This document shows, piece after piece, positions 28,301-35,219 of a stretch of 64,000 bases of DNA. Location of the stretch: assembly GCA_014960805.1 (NCBI GenBank), contig CP063163.1, forward strand, positions 917,001 through 981,000, written 5' to 3'. This DNA is from Cytobacillus suaedae. Its GTDB lineage: Bacteria > Bacillota > Bacilli > Bacillales > Bacillaceae_L. The first letter of the stretch is position 1, and every line of letters starts with the position of its first letter. Under the pieces are notes generated by a model. That model ran no database searches and was not told the origin of the DNA. It worked only from the letters and a program-made list of their open reading frames with translations. The translations under genes and the position numbers were made by a program.

Positions 28301-29077
28301 CTTGAGGCATTAAAAATTGGTAGTCCCGTTACAATAGAAAGTCCTTATAAAGAAAAACTAATAAGCCAATTAGAATGGATCTATCCTAATCAATTGTCGG
28401 CCTCACATCGTTCCAAACAAACTGTCACGGAAATCAAAAGGCAGCATGATAGTATTGATGAGAGTAGTTCCACGGAATTTATTCGGAAAATGACACCTAA
28501 GCTTGCTGATCGTCCACGTTTTATGCAGGAAAAGTCATTGACACCTGCTGAAAAAGGAACAGCGATGCATATGGTTATGCAACATATTGACTTTTCAAAG
28601 GAAATGAATGAAACGAGCCTACGTGAACAGATTGCAAGAATGGTAAATACTGAACTCCTAACAAGTGAACAAGCCGAAGGAATTGATATTGCGAACATAC
28701 TCAGCTTTTTCCATACTGAAATTGGTAATAGATTAACTAAAGCTCCGTATTGCAAACGAGAGATTCCATTTAGCTTGGCCTTGCCAGCGAAAGAGGCCTA
28801 TGCAAAATGGGAGCAGGCAGAAGAAGAAAATATATTGGTTCAAGGTGTTATAGATTGTATATTTGAGGATGAAAATGGTTTAACGCTAATTGATTATAAA
28901 ACTGATGCAATCACAGGCAGGTATAAAGGTGGCTTTGAAGAGGCTAAGCCTATTTTAGAAGAAAGATACCGAACTCAAATTGAATTGTACACAAAAGCAA
29001 TCGAATATATTTGGAAGAAGCCGTTAACCAACCGATATTTATATTATTTTGACGGCGGACATTTACTACAATTATAG
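25310..29077 (+). CDS. addA: ATP-dependent helicase/nuclease subunit A (AddA)
   Basis: 1255 residues from TTG 25310 behind GGAAGGGAGG. UvrD-type helicase: Walker A AAAGSGKT (33-40), motif II DEYQDTN, VGDVKQSIYRFR (motif III), MTIHKSKGLEFPVV (motif V), VALTRAKEKL (motif VI). The C-terminal nuclease motif is LIDYKTDAI. An acidic linker (STEEDSEDEVS, about 545-555) makes it slightly longer than the B. subtilis protein. Supplies the motor and one of the two nuclease sites of AddAB. Confidence 0.96.
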   Translation: MSSNQTEKPIGSQWTDDQWKAIVSSGKDILVAAAAGSGKTAVLVERIIKKILSTENPIDVDRLLVMTFTNASAAEMRNRIGEALEKALKEQPASLHLRRQLTLLNRASISTIHSFCLNVIRKYYYMLDIDPGFRIANETEGELLRDEVLEELFEEYYSSESNELFFDLVDRYTNDRSDSDLQDMIRKLYDFSRAHPNPEKWLDEMIANYDVREDTEMEDTSLYPYLMADVLLNLNGAKNRLLQAMELTKQPGGPAPRAITIETDLEQLNRILSASKMSWSHLYEEMQNLTFPSAKPCKGDEYDPDLLKRVTKLRDDSKDQVKKIKEELFSRQPANYLKDLREMKDVISMLVTLVKEFGNRFRKLKEEKGLVDFSDLEHYCLEILANQNDGLDLIPSDAALDYREQFEEVLVDEYQDTNMVQESILQLVTKEGEVSGNLFMVGDVKQSIYRFRLAEPFLFLGKYKRFTKDGDNTGLRIDLSKNFRSRAEVLDGTNFLFRQIMGETVGEIEYDHDAELKLGAAYPENNDMAAELLIIEREGKEEAQSSTEEDSEDEVSVQFDQAELETAQLEARLMAKKIKELIQNQYQVYDSKLKRTRNITYRDIVILLRSMPWAPQILEEFKQQGIPLYADLRSGYFNATEVAIMMSLLKVIDNPFQDIPLVSVLRSPIVGLDETELAVIRISSKQTSYYEAMTAFIKEGHTDSQLVNKVKVFYENLQRWRTEARHGGLSELVWQLYRETKFYDYVGGLPGGKQRQANLRALYDRARQYEATSFRGLFRFLRFIERMQDRGDDLGTARALGEQEDVVRLMTIHKSKGLEFPVVFVGGLSKQFNMMDLNKKYLLDKELGFGSKFVNPKLRISYPTITLSTMKKKMKLELIAEEMRVLYVALTRAKEKLYLVGTVKEFQKQTEKWQDELENKNWLLSDHRRALAKSYMDWIGPALIRHKDCGLLRGEEATVQRVPDEIKNDSAKWVVELIHSGSLQEVFVDDKENDAELLEALKIGSPVTIESPYKEKLISQLEWIYPNQLSASHRSKQTVTEIKRQHDSIDESSSTEFIRKMTPKLADRPRFMQEKSLTPAEKGTAMHMVMQHIDFSKEMNETSLREQIARMVNTELLTSEQAEGIDIANILSFFHTEIGNRLTKAPYCKREIPFSLALPAKEAYAKWEQAEEENILVQGVIDCIFEDENGLTLIDYKTDAITGRYKGGFEEAKPILEERYRTQIELYTKAIEYIWKKPLTNRYLYYFDGGHLLQL

Positions 29078-29181
29078 GATGTAAGATTTATCGACAAATC
29101 TAGTTAAAAGCCCACGACATTTACCTACTAGTTGAATATCCTTTATTGAACAACAAATTAGGTACATGTGGAGGTAAACAG

Positions 29182-29424
29182 ATGAATCAACAATTTCCTA
29201 TTCATGCGTATGACACGAGAACTTTAAGAAGACCATACATTAGACCAAGAAGACCTTTAGGCTATGGGTATGGTGGATTCGGTGGACCACTTGTAGGTGG
29301 AGTATTAGGTGGCCTGCTTGGAAGTACATTACTGAACCCTTACTTTTATGGACCGACTCCGTTCTACCCGCCATATCCATATGGTTTTGGCTATGGTTAT
29401 GGTTACCCTGGGTTCTGGTGGTAA
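29182..29424 (+). CDS. Gly/Tyr/Pro-rich small protein, probably spore-associated
   Basis: 80 residues from ATG 29182 (TGGAGG at 7 nt). An N-terminal basic stretch (RTLRRPYIRPRRP), a short hydrophobic glycine-rich centre (GGPLVGGVLGGLLGS) and a Tyr/Phe/Gly/Pro-rich tail ending GYPGFWW. Such composition is common among small spore coat or exosporium proteins, and the gene sits next to gerP; the spore link is inference. I do not recognise a named family. Confidence 0.75.
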   Translation: MNQQFPIHAYDTRTLRRPYIRPRRPLGYGYGGFGGPLVGGVLGGLLGSTLLNPYFYGPTPFYPPYPYGFGYGYGYPGFWW

Positions 29425-29433
29425 AAATGAGAA

Positions 29434-29469
29434 GAAACTATCCTATTGAAGAGGATAGTTTCTTTTTTT
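29434..29469 (+). terminator. Rho-independent terminator after the Gly/Tyr-rich gene
   Basis: GAAACTATCCT / AGGATAGTTTC stem followed by seven Ts; may also help end the convergent gerP transcript. Confidence 0.85.
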
Positions 29470-29481
29470 ATCTTAATTTAA

Positions 29482-29697
29482 TTAAGCATTGGCAGTAATG
29501 TTGGAGTCGTTTGCATCTGGATCGATTGCATTGGTTGCACTAAATACATTGTTTACGATATGGAAGTCACCCGTATTTGCTGCGCCAGAGCCAAGCGAAC
29601 TTTTTGAAGACCCTTTTGGTGAAATATAAAAAGAGTCACCCAAATTCAACACCCCTTCATTACTATTAATATTTACAGGACCAACAACTGATGGCAT
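29482..29697 (-). CDS. gerPF: Spore germination protein GerPF
   Basis: 71 residues, start taken at ATG 29697 (AAAGGATG at a normal distance; ATG 29706 is too close). Begins MPSVVGPVNINS and contains the family signature GDSFYISPKGSSKS. Like GerPA it belongs to the short GerPA/GerPF family. Last gene of the gerP operon, whose products let germinants pass the coat layers in Bacillus. Confidence 0.93.
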   Translation of the reverse strand: MPSVVGPVNINSNEGVLNLGDSFYISPKGSSKSSLGSGAANTGDFHIVNNVFSATNAIDPDANDSNITANA

Positions 29698-29717
29698 AAA
29701 AAACATCCTTTATAAAT

Positions 29718-30107
29718 TTATTCTTTAATTACTCCCTCTTCATCACTAAGTATTTGTCGAATATGCTTAACTCGTGATTCAGAAGAGATGTTTTCAGTAG
29801 ACCCAACGTGGACTATCCCTGATGCTGAAATGGCAGTAACCTTGATGTTATTTACTTTTATTGTAGGCTTTACATTGTTTTGTATCATGTTTACTCTTTC
29901 GTAGAAATAAGGTTGTCTAAGGGGCTTGGTGAAAACAGGATATTCTTCAAATCTTCCTTCAGCTCCAAAAAAAATCTGTTTCTCTCTTTGAACAGCAAGT
30001 GCTCTTGAGAAGGGACGGAGATTTGTAGAGTCACCAATTTGTACTACAGAACCCAGACCTACTGAGTTGACATAGATAGAATTGACTTTTGATAATCTTT
30101 TTAACAT
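29718..30107 (-). CDS. gerPE: Spore germination protein GerPE
   Basis: 129 residues behind AAGGAGCTTAC. The N-terminal strand pattern VNSIYVNSVGLGSVVQIGDS resembles the other GerP proteins. The C-terminal part VNNIKVTAISASGIVHVGST repeats the same motif, as is known for GerPE. Order and size match the B. subtilis operon. Confidence 0.9.
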   Translation of the reverse strand: MLKRLSKVNSIYVNSVGLGSVVQIGDSTNLRPFSRALAVQREKQIFFGAEGRFEEYPVFTKPLRQPYFYERVNMIQNNVKPTIKVNNIKVTAISASGIVHVGSTENISSESRVKHIRQILSDEEGVIKE

Positions 30108-30119
30108 AGTGTAAGCTCC

Positions 30120-30299
30120 TTAAACTGCAGGTGTAAGTGGAACAAATGGTCCAATGATCAGTGACTCTGCAGGAGTATCAAAAGATGAAGACAACGATAT
30201 CGTTTTCGTATCACCAATTAAAAAGATAGATGAAGTTGATACACCAACAACGTGAATATTCCCAACACTTAATTCTTTGTTGACAACTGTGAAATTCAT
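30120..30299 (-). CDS. gerPD: Spore germination protein GerPD
   Basis: 59 residues, translated by hand: begins MNFTVVNKELSVGNIHVVGV and contains IFLIGDTKTISL, ending PFVPLTPAV. It lies 1 bp after the gerPC stop, and the ribosome binding site AAAGGAGG is within the end of gerPC, so translation is coupled. The size fits the family (58 residues in B. subtilis). Confidence 0.92.
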   Translation of the reverse strand: MNFTVVNKELSVGNIHVVGVSTSSIFLIGDTKTISLSSSFDTPAESLIIGPFVPLTPAV

Positions 30300-30300
30300 C

Positions 30301-30921
30301 TTAGTTGCCTCCTTTCATATTGTCTGGAAGATTAATTATGAAAGCATTAATGGCGTTTTCTATATCAACTTTTATGTTAGCTACAACATTGTTATGAATG
30401 ATGTCAGGTTCATTACGTGGAAGGGATGGGTTAGACAATTGCTGATTAAGGTGATATTCAATTCTAGTATCAAGTTGTTTAGAGATATCATCAATAATGA
30501 AATCTCGGTGGGCTTGATCTAAGGTAGCTCCGTGCTTTTTCTCGAGCGCATGGATTAAATCTAAACACTCATCCTCTAAGTAGATAGCCACTTCTCCCCG
30601 TATTCCCTTTACATACTCTCTGTTGAACTGGTTATGAGGCGGGACCTGCATAGGACCTTGCGAAACTGAAAAATCATCAATTGCCCCAGTATCAGAGGGA
30701 TTCAGTCCAATATTTAATGTACCCTCAAGTGTTTCCACTTTTAATTGATCAAACTTATACTCAATTCTTTCAATGTTTGTACTCGGTTTTTGCTTAATTT
30801 CTTTAATTTCATTTTCTAATCGTAAGATAACAGTCTCTAAATTGTTAATTCTTTCATTCTGTTGTAATACATGTGTATGGAGCTGCTGTAAGTATTGAGT
30901 CATATCGTAAGACATATACAT
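30301..30921 (-). CDS. gerPC: Spore germination protein GerPC
   Basis: 206 residues from ATG 30921 behind AGGAGGG. The N-terminal coiled coil (NERINNLETVILRLENEIKEIKQ, about 18-40) is typical of GerPC. The remainder is mixed alpha/beta with a Pro/Asn-rich middle. In B. subtilis GerPC forms part of the coat-located GerP assembly. Confidence 0.9.
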   Translation of the reverse strand: MYMSYDMTQYLQQLHTHVLQQNERINNLETVILRLENEIKEIKQKPSTNIERIEYKFDQLKVETLEGTLNIGLNPSDTGAIDDFSVSQGPMQVPPHNQFNREYVKGIRGEVAIYLEDECLDLIHALEKKHGATLDQAHRDFIIDDISKQLDTRIEYHLNQQLSNPSLPRNEPDIIHNNVVANIKVDIENAINAFIINLPDNMKGGN

Positions 30922-30994
30922 TAGAATCCCTCCTAAGCATTAAAAATCCAATTTTTATATTTATATATTCAGTAGTAGCTAATTAGGTGAATGC

Positions 30995-31228
30995 CTAGGG
31001 ATTAACTGTAGAAAGTGGAACAGCCGGGACAAATTCTGATGCATCTTCAGTTACAACTGTTTGGTCAGTGGCTATTTCAGGTGCAGGTTGTGTGTATCCT
31101 CCAGTATTATATAAATTACTCAAAGGCTTAATGATCCCTGCACTACCAATTTGTAATACAGATGAGTTTGCTACTGATCCGACTCGCAAATAATTGATGC
31201 AAATGCTCTGATTGATGTAAAAGTTCAT
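30995..31228 (-). CDS. gerPB: Spore germination protein GerPB
   Basis: 77 residues, ATG 31228 with GGAGGG 7 nt upstream. Starts MNFYINQSICINYLRVGS and holds SSVLQIGSAGIIKPLSN, both conserved in GerPB. The C-terminal third is Pro/Thr/Val-rich and of low complexity. Confidence 0.92.
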   Translation of the reverse strand: MNFYINQSICINYLRVGSVANSSVLQIGSAGIIKPLSNLYNTGGYTQPAPEIATDQTVVTEDASEFVPAVPLSTVNP

Positions 31229-31269
31229 TCATGACCCTCCTTGCAAGGTAGAATTTGCAGATAAAGGTG

Positions 31270-31491
31270 TTAAGCATTACCTGTAATAGGCTGATCGACG
31301 GCATCTCTATCATAAGTGTTCGTTGAACTTTGTCTATTAAGGACATATAATCCATCACCAGTATTAAAAGATCCTGCTCCTGCAAAGGTTTTCGCATTAC
31401 TAACGGGTGATATTGTAAATACATCACCGATATTAAACACAGAGCTTCCCCCAACACTATTTACTTTTACTGCTCCAACGAAAGCTGGCAT
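31270..31491 (-). CDS. gerPA: Spore germination protein GerPA
   Basis: 73 residues, first gene of the six-gene operon. Begins [20 protein letters not shown] and includes [17 protein letters not shown], the GerPA/GerPF family signature. ATG 31491 follows AAAGGGTG. Complete operon order A-B-C-D-E-F as in B. subtilis. Confidence 0.93.
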   Translation of the reverse strand: MPAFVGAVKVNSVGGSSVFNIGDVFTISPVSNAKTFAGAGSFNTGDGLYVLNRQSSTNTYDRDAVDQPITGNA

Positions 31492-31526
31492 AACTAAAAC
31501 ACCCTTTAATGATAATCTGATGGTTC

Positions 31527-31555
31527 AGTATATGACGAAGGCCTATACGACGTGA
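31527..31555 (-). promoter_or_regulatory. Sigma-K-type promoter of gerPA-gerPF
   Basis: On the minus strand a -10 CATATACT (31534-31527) is preceded by 17 nt and a -35 CAC (31554-31552), matching the known sigma-K pattern (AC at -35, CATANNNT at -10). This fits late mother-cell expression. GerE boxes were not resolved. Confidence 0.6.
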
Positions 31556-31660
31556 ATTTTCTTATTTAGTGCAAGATGAAGAGTAATTATGTCTAGAATA
31601 TTTTCTGGCAGTCAACTATAATGAGAAAATGGTAAAAATTATCAGTGTAGGAGTGTAAAG

Positions 31661-32842
31661 ATGAATCAATTAACACCTATTCAAGGAAAAGAACGAATCC
31701 AATCGATTGATATTATTCGAGGATTAGCGATATTGGGGATATTTTTAGTAAATATGGCAGCCTTTAATTCACCAGTACTTTATATGGGGCCGGATTGGTG
31801 GACAGATAAACTGGATCTTTGGACAAAAGATTTTATCAATCTATTTGCCCAGGCAAGTTTTTACACAATGTTTTCATTTCTGTTTGGTTTTGGAGTTATG
31901 ATATTTAAAGAACGTATTATAGAAAAAGGATTCTCTTTTCCAAAACTCTATTTTAGAAGGTTATTTGTGTTATTGATAATAGGGTCCATACATGCCTTTC
32001 TTTTCTGGCATGGAGATATATTAATTACTTATGCAATTATCGGGGTTATTTTCTTTTTATTTCATAAGGTAAAGCCCATCACATTGTTGGTATGGTCCCT
32101 AGTGTTAATCATTATTCCGACAGTATTAATGACAGGGCTACTCTTATTAGCTTTATTATTTGAGCCATCTGCCTTAACACTTCCTTATGATGACAAAATG
32201 AGTGAACAATCGATGGAGGTATATAGTACAGGAACCTTTGCCGAAATTACCTCTCAACGGTTTCAGGATTGGTATATGGTCAATGGCCCATTTAATTTTC
32301 CGTTTATGCTAGTGACTCTGTTACCAATGTTTTTACTTGGAGCCCTAGCTGCAAAAGTTAAATGGTTTTCAAAAGTAGATGAGCACATTAAGTCCATTAA
32401 AATTGTCTGGGTTATTACGTTGATAATCGGAGTACCCTTAAAACTTCTTCCTTATTTATTTGGGCAAAACTTGATGACAGAATTTATACAGGATACAATT
32501 GGTGGTCCTGCGATTGCTATATTTTACATAACGAGTATTCTTCTCCTATTGAGAAAAACAATGTGGCAGTCCTTACTATCACCATTATCCTATGTTGGTA
32601 GATTGTCACTCTCAAACTACTTACTTCAATCCATTACCTGTACGTTATTGTTTTATAGTTATGGCTTAGGTTTCTATGGAAAAGTAAGCCCATTTGTGGG
32701 ATTGATTCTAACACTTGTTATTTTTAGTATTCAAATCATCCTTAGTAGACTATGGCTAAACCATTTTAGATTTGGACCGGTAGAGTGGCTGTGGAGAAGT
32801 TTGACTTACGGTAAGAAACAGCCACTTAAGATAAAACAGTAA
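31661..32842 (+). CDS. DUF418 (YeiB-like) integral membrane protein
   Basis: 393 residues, ATG 31661 after TAGGAGTG. About 9-10 transmembrane segments. The N-terminal motif RIQSIDIIRGLAILGIFLVN is typical of the YeiB family, and the C-terminal DUF418 ends RFGPVEWLWRSLTYGKKQPL, which is strongly conserved. Suspected acyl- or small-molecule-transferring membrane protein; function not established. Single gene with its own terminator. Confidence 0.88.
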   Translation: MNQLTPIQGKERIQSIDIIRGLAILGIFLVNMAAFNSPVLYMGPDWWTDKLDLWTKDFINLFAQASFYTMFSFLFGFGVMIFKERIIEKGFSFPKLYFRRLFVLLIIGSIHAFLFWHGDILITYAIIGVIFFLFHKVKPITLLVWSLVLIIIPTVLMTGLLLLALLFEPSALTLPYDDKMSEQSMEVYSTGTFAEITSQRFQDWYMVNGPFNFPFMLVTLLPMFLLGALAAKVKWFSKVDEHIKSIKIVWVITLIIGVPLKLLPYLFGQNLMTEFIQDTIGGPAIAIFYITSILLLLRKTMWQSLLSPLSYVGRLSLSNYLLQSITCTLLFYSYGLGFYGKVSPFVGLILTLVIFSIQIILSRLWLNHFRFGPVEWLWRSLTYGKKQPLKIKQ

Positions 32843-32844
32843 TA

Positions 32845-32881
32845 AAAAAAGCATTCGCTATTAAAGCGGATGCTTTTTTAT
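32845..32881 (+). terminator. Rho-independent terminator between DUF418 gene and yisI-like gene
   Basis: AAAAAGCATTCGC / GCGGATGCTTTTT stem; T-runs on both strands, so it can serve the two convergent genes. Confidence 0.85.
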
Positions 32882-33066
32882 GAGACAACCGACTTAGCGG
32901 CAGGGGTTGTATTACTTGATTCTTGTGATTCCATAGCTTGTCCATATAAATTCAATAATTTGTCTAGCTCCTGGCTACACTGAATGGTTTCTTTTGCAGT
33001 GAATCCATATTCCTGTGCTAGAGTTATCATTTTTATTCTCTTGGCTTCTATAATTAATCTTAACAT
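32878..33066 (-). CDS. yisI: Spo0E-family aspartyl-phosphate phosphatase (YisI-like)
   Basis: 62 residues. Two helices with the signature SQELDKLLN (about 31-39) that in Spo0E, YisI and YnzD contacts and dephosphorylates Spo0A~P. The position between gerP and yisK is that of B. subtilis yisI. Predicted to delay sporulation. Start at ATG 33066 is preferred (GGGGAT upstream); the inner Met12 lacks a ribosome binding site. Confidence 0.82.
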   Translation of the reverse strand: MLRLIIEAKRIKMITLAQEYGFTAKETIQCSQELDKLLNLYGQAMESQESSNTTPAAKSVVS

Positions 33067-33429
33067 ATGACTATCCCCAATAAATTTTATAGTACTTCGG
33101 TCACGAAAAATTTATGTAAAGTAGGCTAGTAGTACTATACCTTTTTCAGTTGAGTCTTATCTCATTTCTCCAGTGCACCTTATAATAAGTGCATGCGATT
33201 GTATAAATATTATAGCCTCAAATTCCTAAAAGAAAACCGATTCGTCAAAACATATCGTAAATTTACAAAAGACTACAAAATTCTACAAACGAAACAATTA
33301 ATAGGACTTTTTGTTTATGGGTAATAAAAAGAAGTAGTGAATTATATCCTGTCAGAACTAGAAAATATATAGTGTTATTTACCTATTATTTTATTAAATA
33401 TTCTGACAATAAATAAGTCTTTTGCAGGA
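33067..33429. other. AT-rich divergent intergenic region
   Basis: No ORF. Should hold the yisI promoter. TTTTGACGAA (minus strand, 33251-33242) is one base from the Spo0A box TTTTGTCGAA. No terminator, repeat or RNA gene was recognised. Confidence 0.4.
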
Positions 33430-33458
33430 TTGTCGATTTTAGTTAGGAAATTTATCAT
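33430..33458 (+). promoter_or_regulatory. Sigma-A-like promoter of the riboswitch-Tad operon
   Basis: -35 TTGTCG (33430-33435), 17-bp spacer, -10 TATCAT (33453-33458). The predicted start near 33465 places the riboswitch at the beginning of the leader. The -35 itself resembles part of a Spo0A box. Confidence 0.5.
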
Positions 33459-33499
33459 AAAAGCAAGAGATCAGTCGGAAAAGTGAAAAAATTGCTGAA

Positions 33500-33592
33500 T
33501 CTCGATAAAGGCAAACCTGATGAAAATCAGTGACGCAAAGCTACAGGGGCTAACGTGCAACTTGCACTATGCCAGCCAGCTACCGAAAGATA
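33500..33592 (+). promoter_or_regulatory. Cyclic-di-GMP-I (GEMM-I) riboswitch
   Basis: Aptamer hallmarks in order: AAAGGCAAACC (33507-33517), a small hairpin CTGATGAAAATCAG, the conserved GTGACGCAAAGCTAC (33530-33544), a hairpin GTGCAACTTGCAC, then ATGCCAGCC and the closing CTACCGAAAG (33580-33589). This matches the GEMM-I consensus, including the GACGCAAAG core and the CAAACC strand. It lies in the leader of the Tad pilus operon. Confidence 0.92.
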
Positions 33593-33630
33593 CAGGGTGT
33601 AGTCTATCTATGAGTCTACAATTCTTTATT

Positions 33631-33664
33631 CCCCCTTTCGGTAAAAGGCAGGGGCTATTTTTGT
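33631..33664 (+). terminator. Riboswitch-controlled Rho-independent terminator
   Basis: CCCCCTTT-CGGTA-AAAGG...GGGG hairpin (33631-33654) followed by CTATTTTTGTT. Its left arm CTTTCGGTA (33635-33643) is exactly complementary to TACCGAAAG (33581-33589) of the aptamer's 3' end, giving an antiterminator. The two structures exclude each other. The predicted sense is termination when c-di-GMP stabilises the aptamer (inference). Confidence 0.82.
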
Positions 33665-33684
33665 TGGAGAGAAGAGGTGAAAAA

Positions 33685-34032
33685 ATGAAGCTTATGAATC
33701 TGACAAACAATGAAATACTTGCAAGTGATATGAGACAAGCTTACAGCTTTCATAAAAGATTATTCGGATTAATGTTTACTCGTTCACTTGCATCAGGTTC
33801 TGGGCTCCACATCAAACCCTGCCGGTCAATCCATTCGTTTTTTATGAACTATTCAATTGATGTACTTTACATATCGAAACAAAATGAAATTGTTGCGATA
33901 GACGAGCATTTCTCACCACGCAAGATCGGAAAGGTGCATGCTCAGGCAAGTTCAGTAGTTGAACTTCCAGCCGGTACAATCAAGAATACCAACACCATGA
34001 TAGGACATAAACTACAAATAAAAACTAATTGA
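33685..34032 (+). CDS. DUF192 family protein, first gene of the Tad operon
   Basis: 115 residues from ATG 33685 (AGAGGTG upstream); earlier codons lie in the riboswitch. A small beta-barrel-like domain with the family motifs KRLFGLMFTRS, GLHIKPCRSIHSFFMNYSIDVLYI and VVELPAG near the C-terminus. DUF192 proteins are often exported, but no signal peptide is seen here. Seventeen bp upstream of the pilin gene and therefore in the operon; a role in pilus assembly is inferred only from position. Confidence 0.85.
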   Translation: MKLMNLTNNEILASDMRQAYSFHKRLFGLMFTRSLASGSGLHIKPCRSIHSFFMNYSIDVLYISKQNEIVAIDEHFSPRKIGKVHAQASSVVELPAGTIKNTNTMIGHKLQIKTN

Positions 34033-34048
34033 TAGGGAGAGATTTATA

Positions 34049-34228
34049 ATGATGAACAAATTAAAAGGGCTAGTAGTAGAAGAGCAAGGTCAAGGGATGA
34101 CTGAATACGGATTAGTATTAGGAGTTATTGCGGTTGGGGTAGTGGCAACTTTAGTAGCATTAAAAGATGAGATTCAAGACATGTTTACTGCAGTCCTAAC
34201 TAGTGTAAGAGGTAGAGATGCTTCATAA
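34049..34228 (+). CDS. flp: Flp/Fap-type pilin
   Basis: 58-59 residues (ATG 34049 or 34052; AGGGAGAG upstream). A short basic leader ending EEQGQG, then MTEYGLVLGVIAVGVVATLV: class IV prepilin cleavage after Gly with Glu at +3 and Tyr at +4, then the hydrophobic helix. The major subunit of Tad pili. Followed by a terminator-like hairpin that could raise pilin output over the assembly genes. Confidence 0.93.
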   Translation: MMNKLKGLVVEEQGQGMTEYGLVLGVIAVGVVATLVALKDEIQDMFTAVLTSVRGRDAS

Positions 34229-34246
34229 TAGAGCATTTTAAGCAAG

Positions 34247-34279
34247 GGTCTTGCGTTACTATAACGTAAGGCCTTTTTT
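34247..34279 (+). terminator. Terminator/attenuator between pilin gene and tad assembly genes
   Basis: GGTCTTGCGTTA / TAACGTAAGGCC 12-bp stem with two mismatches or wobbles, 3-nt loop, six-T run. No obvious promoter in the 30 bp that follow, so it probably acts as a partial terminator. Confidence 0.82.
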
Positions 34280-34308
34280 AAAAGGATAAGGCAGAAGGAA
34301 GGTTCTAT

Positions 34309-34827
34309 ATGATCATTGATATCATGCTTATTGTCGTGCTAGTGACTTGTTTATTAACAGATCTAAAGTCCCGAACTATCTATAATAAAGTAATTTTTCC
34401 AATGCTTGTACTATCATTTACTATACATGCCTTCACACCAGTTGGTTCAGGAGTTATATTTTCATTATCAGGCTTTGGTACAGGATTAGGTTTATTACTT
34501 ATTCCCTATTTATTGGGAGGAATGGGAGCAGGAGATGTAAAGCTTTTAGCTTTAATTGGAGCGATGAAAGGAACGGTATTTGTACTATATACAGGAGTGT
34601 ACATGGCTTTAATAGGTGGTGTGATTGCATTAGGAATTATACTGTTCCGAAAAGGCGTCCTTTTTCGGCTGAAATCAATTTTTTTAACAATTGCGGGATT
34701 AAAGCATGGGGTTAAAATACCTCTAGCCCTAGACAAGGATTCCCTCAAAGCAACCTATCCTTATGGTGTCGCCATAGTTGGTGGAGCATTTATAAGTTTA
34801 TTTGCAAAAGGGTGGATACTTTTATGA
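34309..34827 (+). CDS. tadV: Prepilin peptidase TadV/CpaA (A24 family)
   Basis: 172 residues, ATG 34309 after AGAAGGAAGG. Membrane aspartyl protease: the first Asp lies in LLTDLKSRTIYN and the second in GGMGAGDVKLLA (GxGD motif). Six or so hydrophobic segments; no methylase domain, as usual for CpaA. Processes the Flp prepilin and the TadE/TadG pseudopilins. Overlaps tadE by ATGA. Confidence 0.92.
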   Translation: MIIDIMLIVVLVTCLLTDLKSRTIYNKVIFPMLVLSFTIHAFTPVGSGVIFSLSGFGTGLGLLLIPYLLGGMGAGDVKLLALIGAMKGTVFVLYTGVYMALIGGVIALGIILFRKGVLFRLKSIFLTIAGLKHGVKIPLALDKDSLKATYPYGVAIVGGAFISLFAKGWILL

Positions 34828-35207
34828 TAAAAGAAGAAAAGGGTCAATCATTGGTAGAGATGGCGTTGTTGCTACCTTTATTACTATTATTACTTGCCGG
34901 AATCTTTGATTTTGGTAGATTACTATACTCTTATACTCATCTTCATTTAGCAACACAAGAAACGGTCCGTTTGGGTGGATTAGGACGAGGAGATGCTGAA
35001 ATCACTCAGTTTGCCAGAAACTATATTGACCTAGGGGATTCTAGTTTATTAAAAGTTACTATTTCACCAACAGAGGAATATAGAACTTCTGGAGAATATA
35101 TGAGTGTAACTCTTGATTATCCAATAGAAATCGTAACCCCATTTTTTTCAACTTTTTTACCAACTCCACTTATTTTATCCACTGAATCGACCATTCGAGT
35201 TGAATGA
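34824..35207 (+). CDS. tadE: Pseudopilin TadE
   Basis: 127 residues from ATG 34824 (AAAGGGTGG at about 9 nt; GTG 34812 is inside that site). An N-terminal EEKGQSLVEMALLLPLLLLL with Glu at +5 after the cleavable Gly is the TadE-like prepilin signature. The rest is predominantly beta. Minor pilin/assembly factor. Confidence 0.88.
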   Translation: MIKEEKGQSLVEMALLLPLLLLLLAGIFDFGRLLYSYTHLHLATQETVRLGGLGRGDAEITQFARNYIDLGDSSLLKVTISPTEEYRTSGEYMSVTLDYPIEIVTPFFSTFLPTPLILSTESTIRVE

Positions 35208-35219
35208 AGAGGTGAATAA

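Noticed and set aside
33520-33684. Longer DUF192 protein starting inside the riboswitch
   Set aside because: The upstream codons are aptamer and terminator sequence; the ribosome binding site and family start place translation at 33685.
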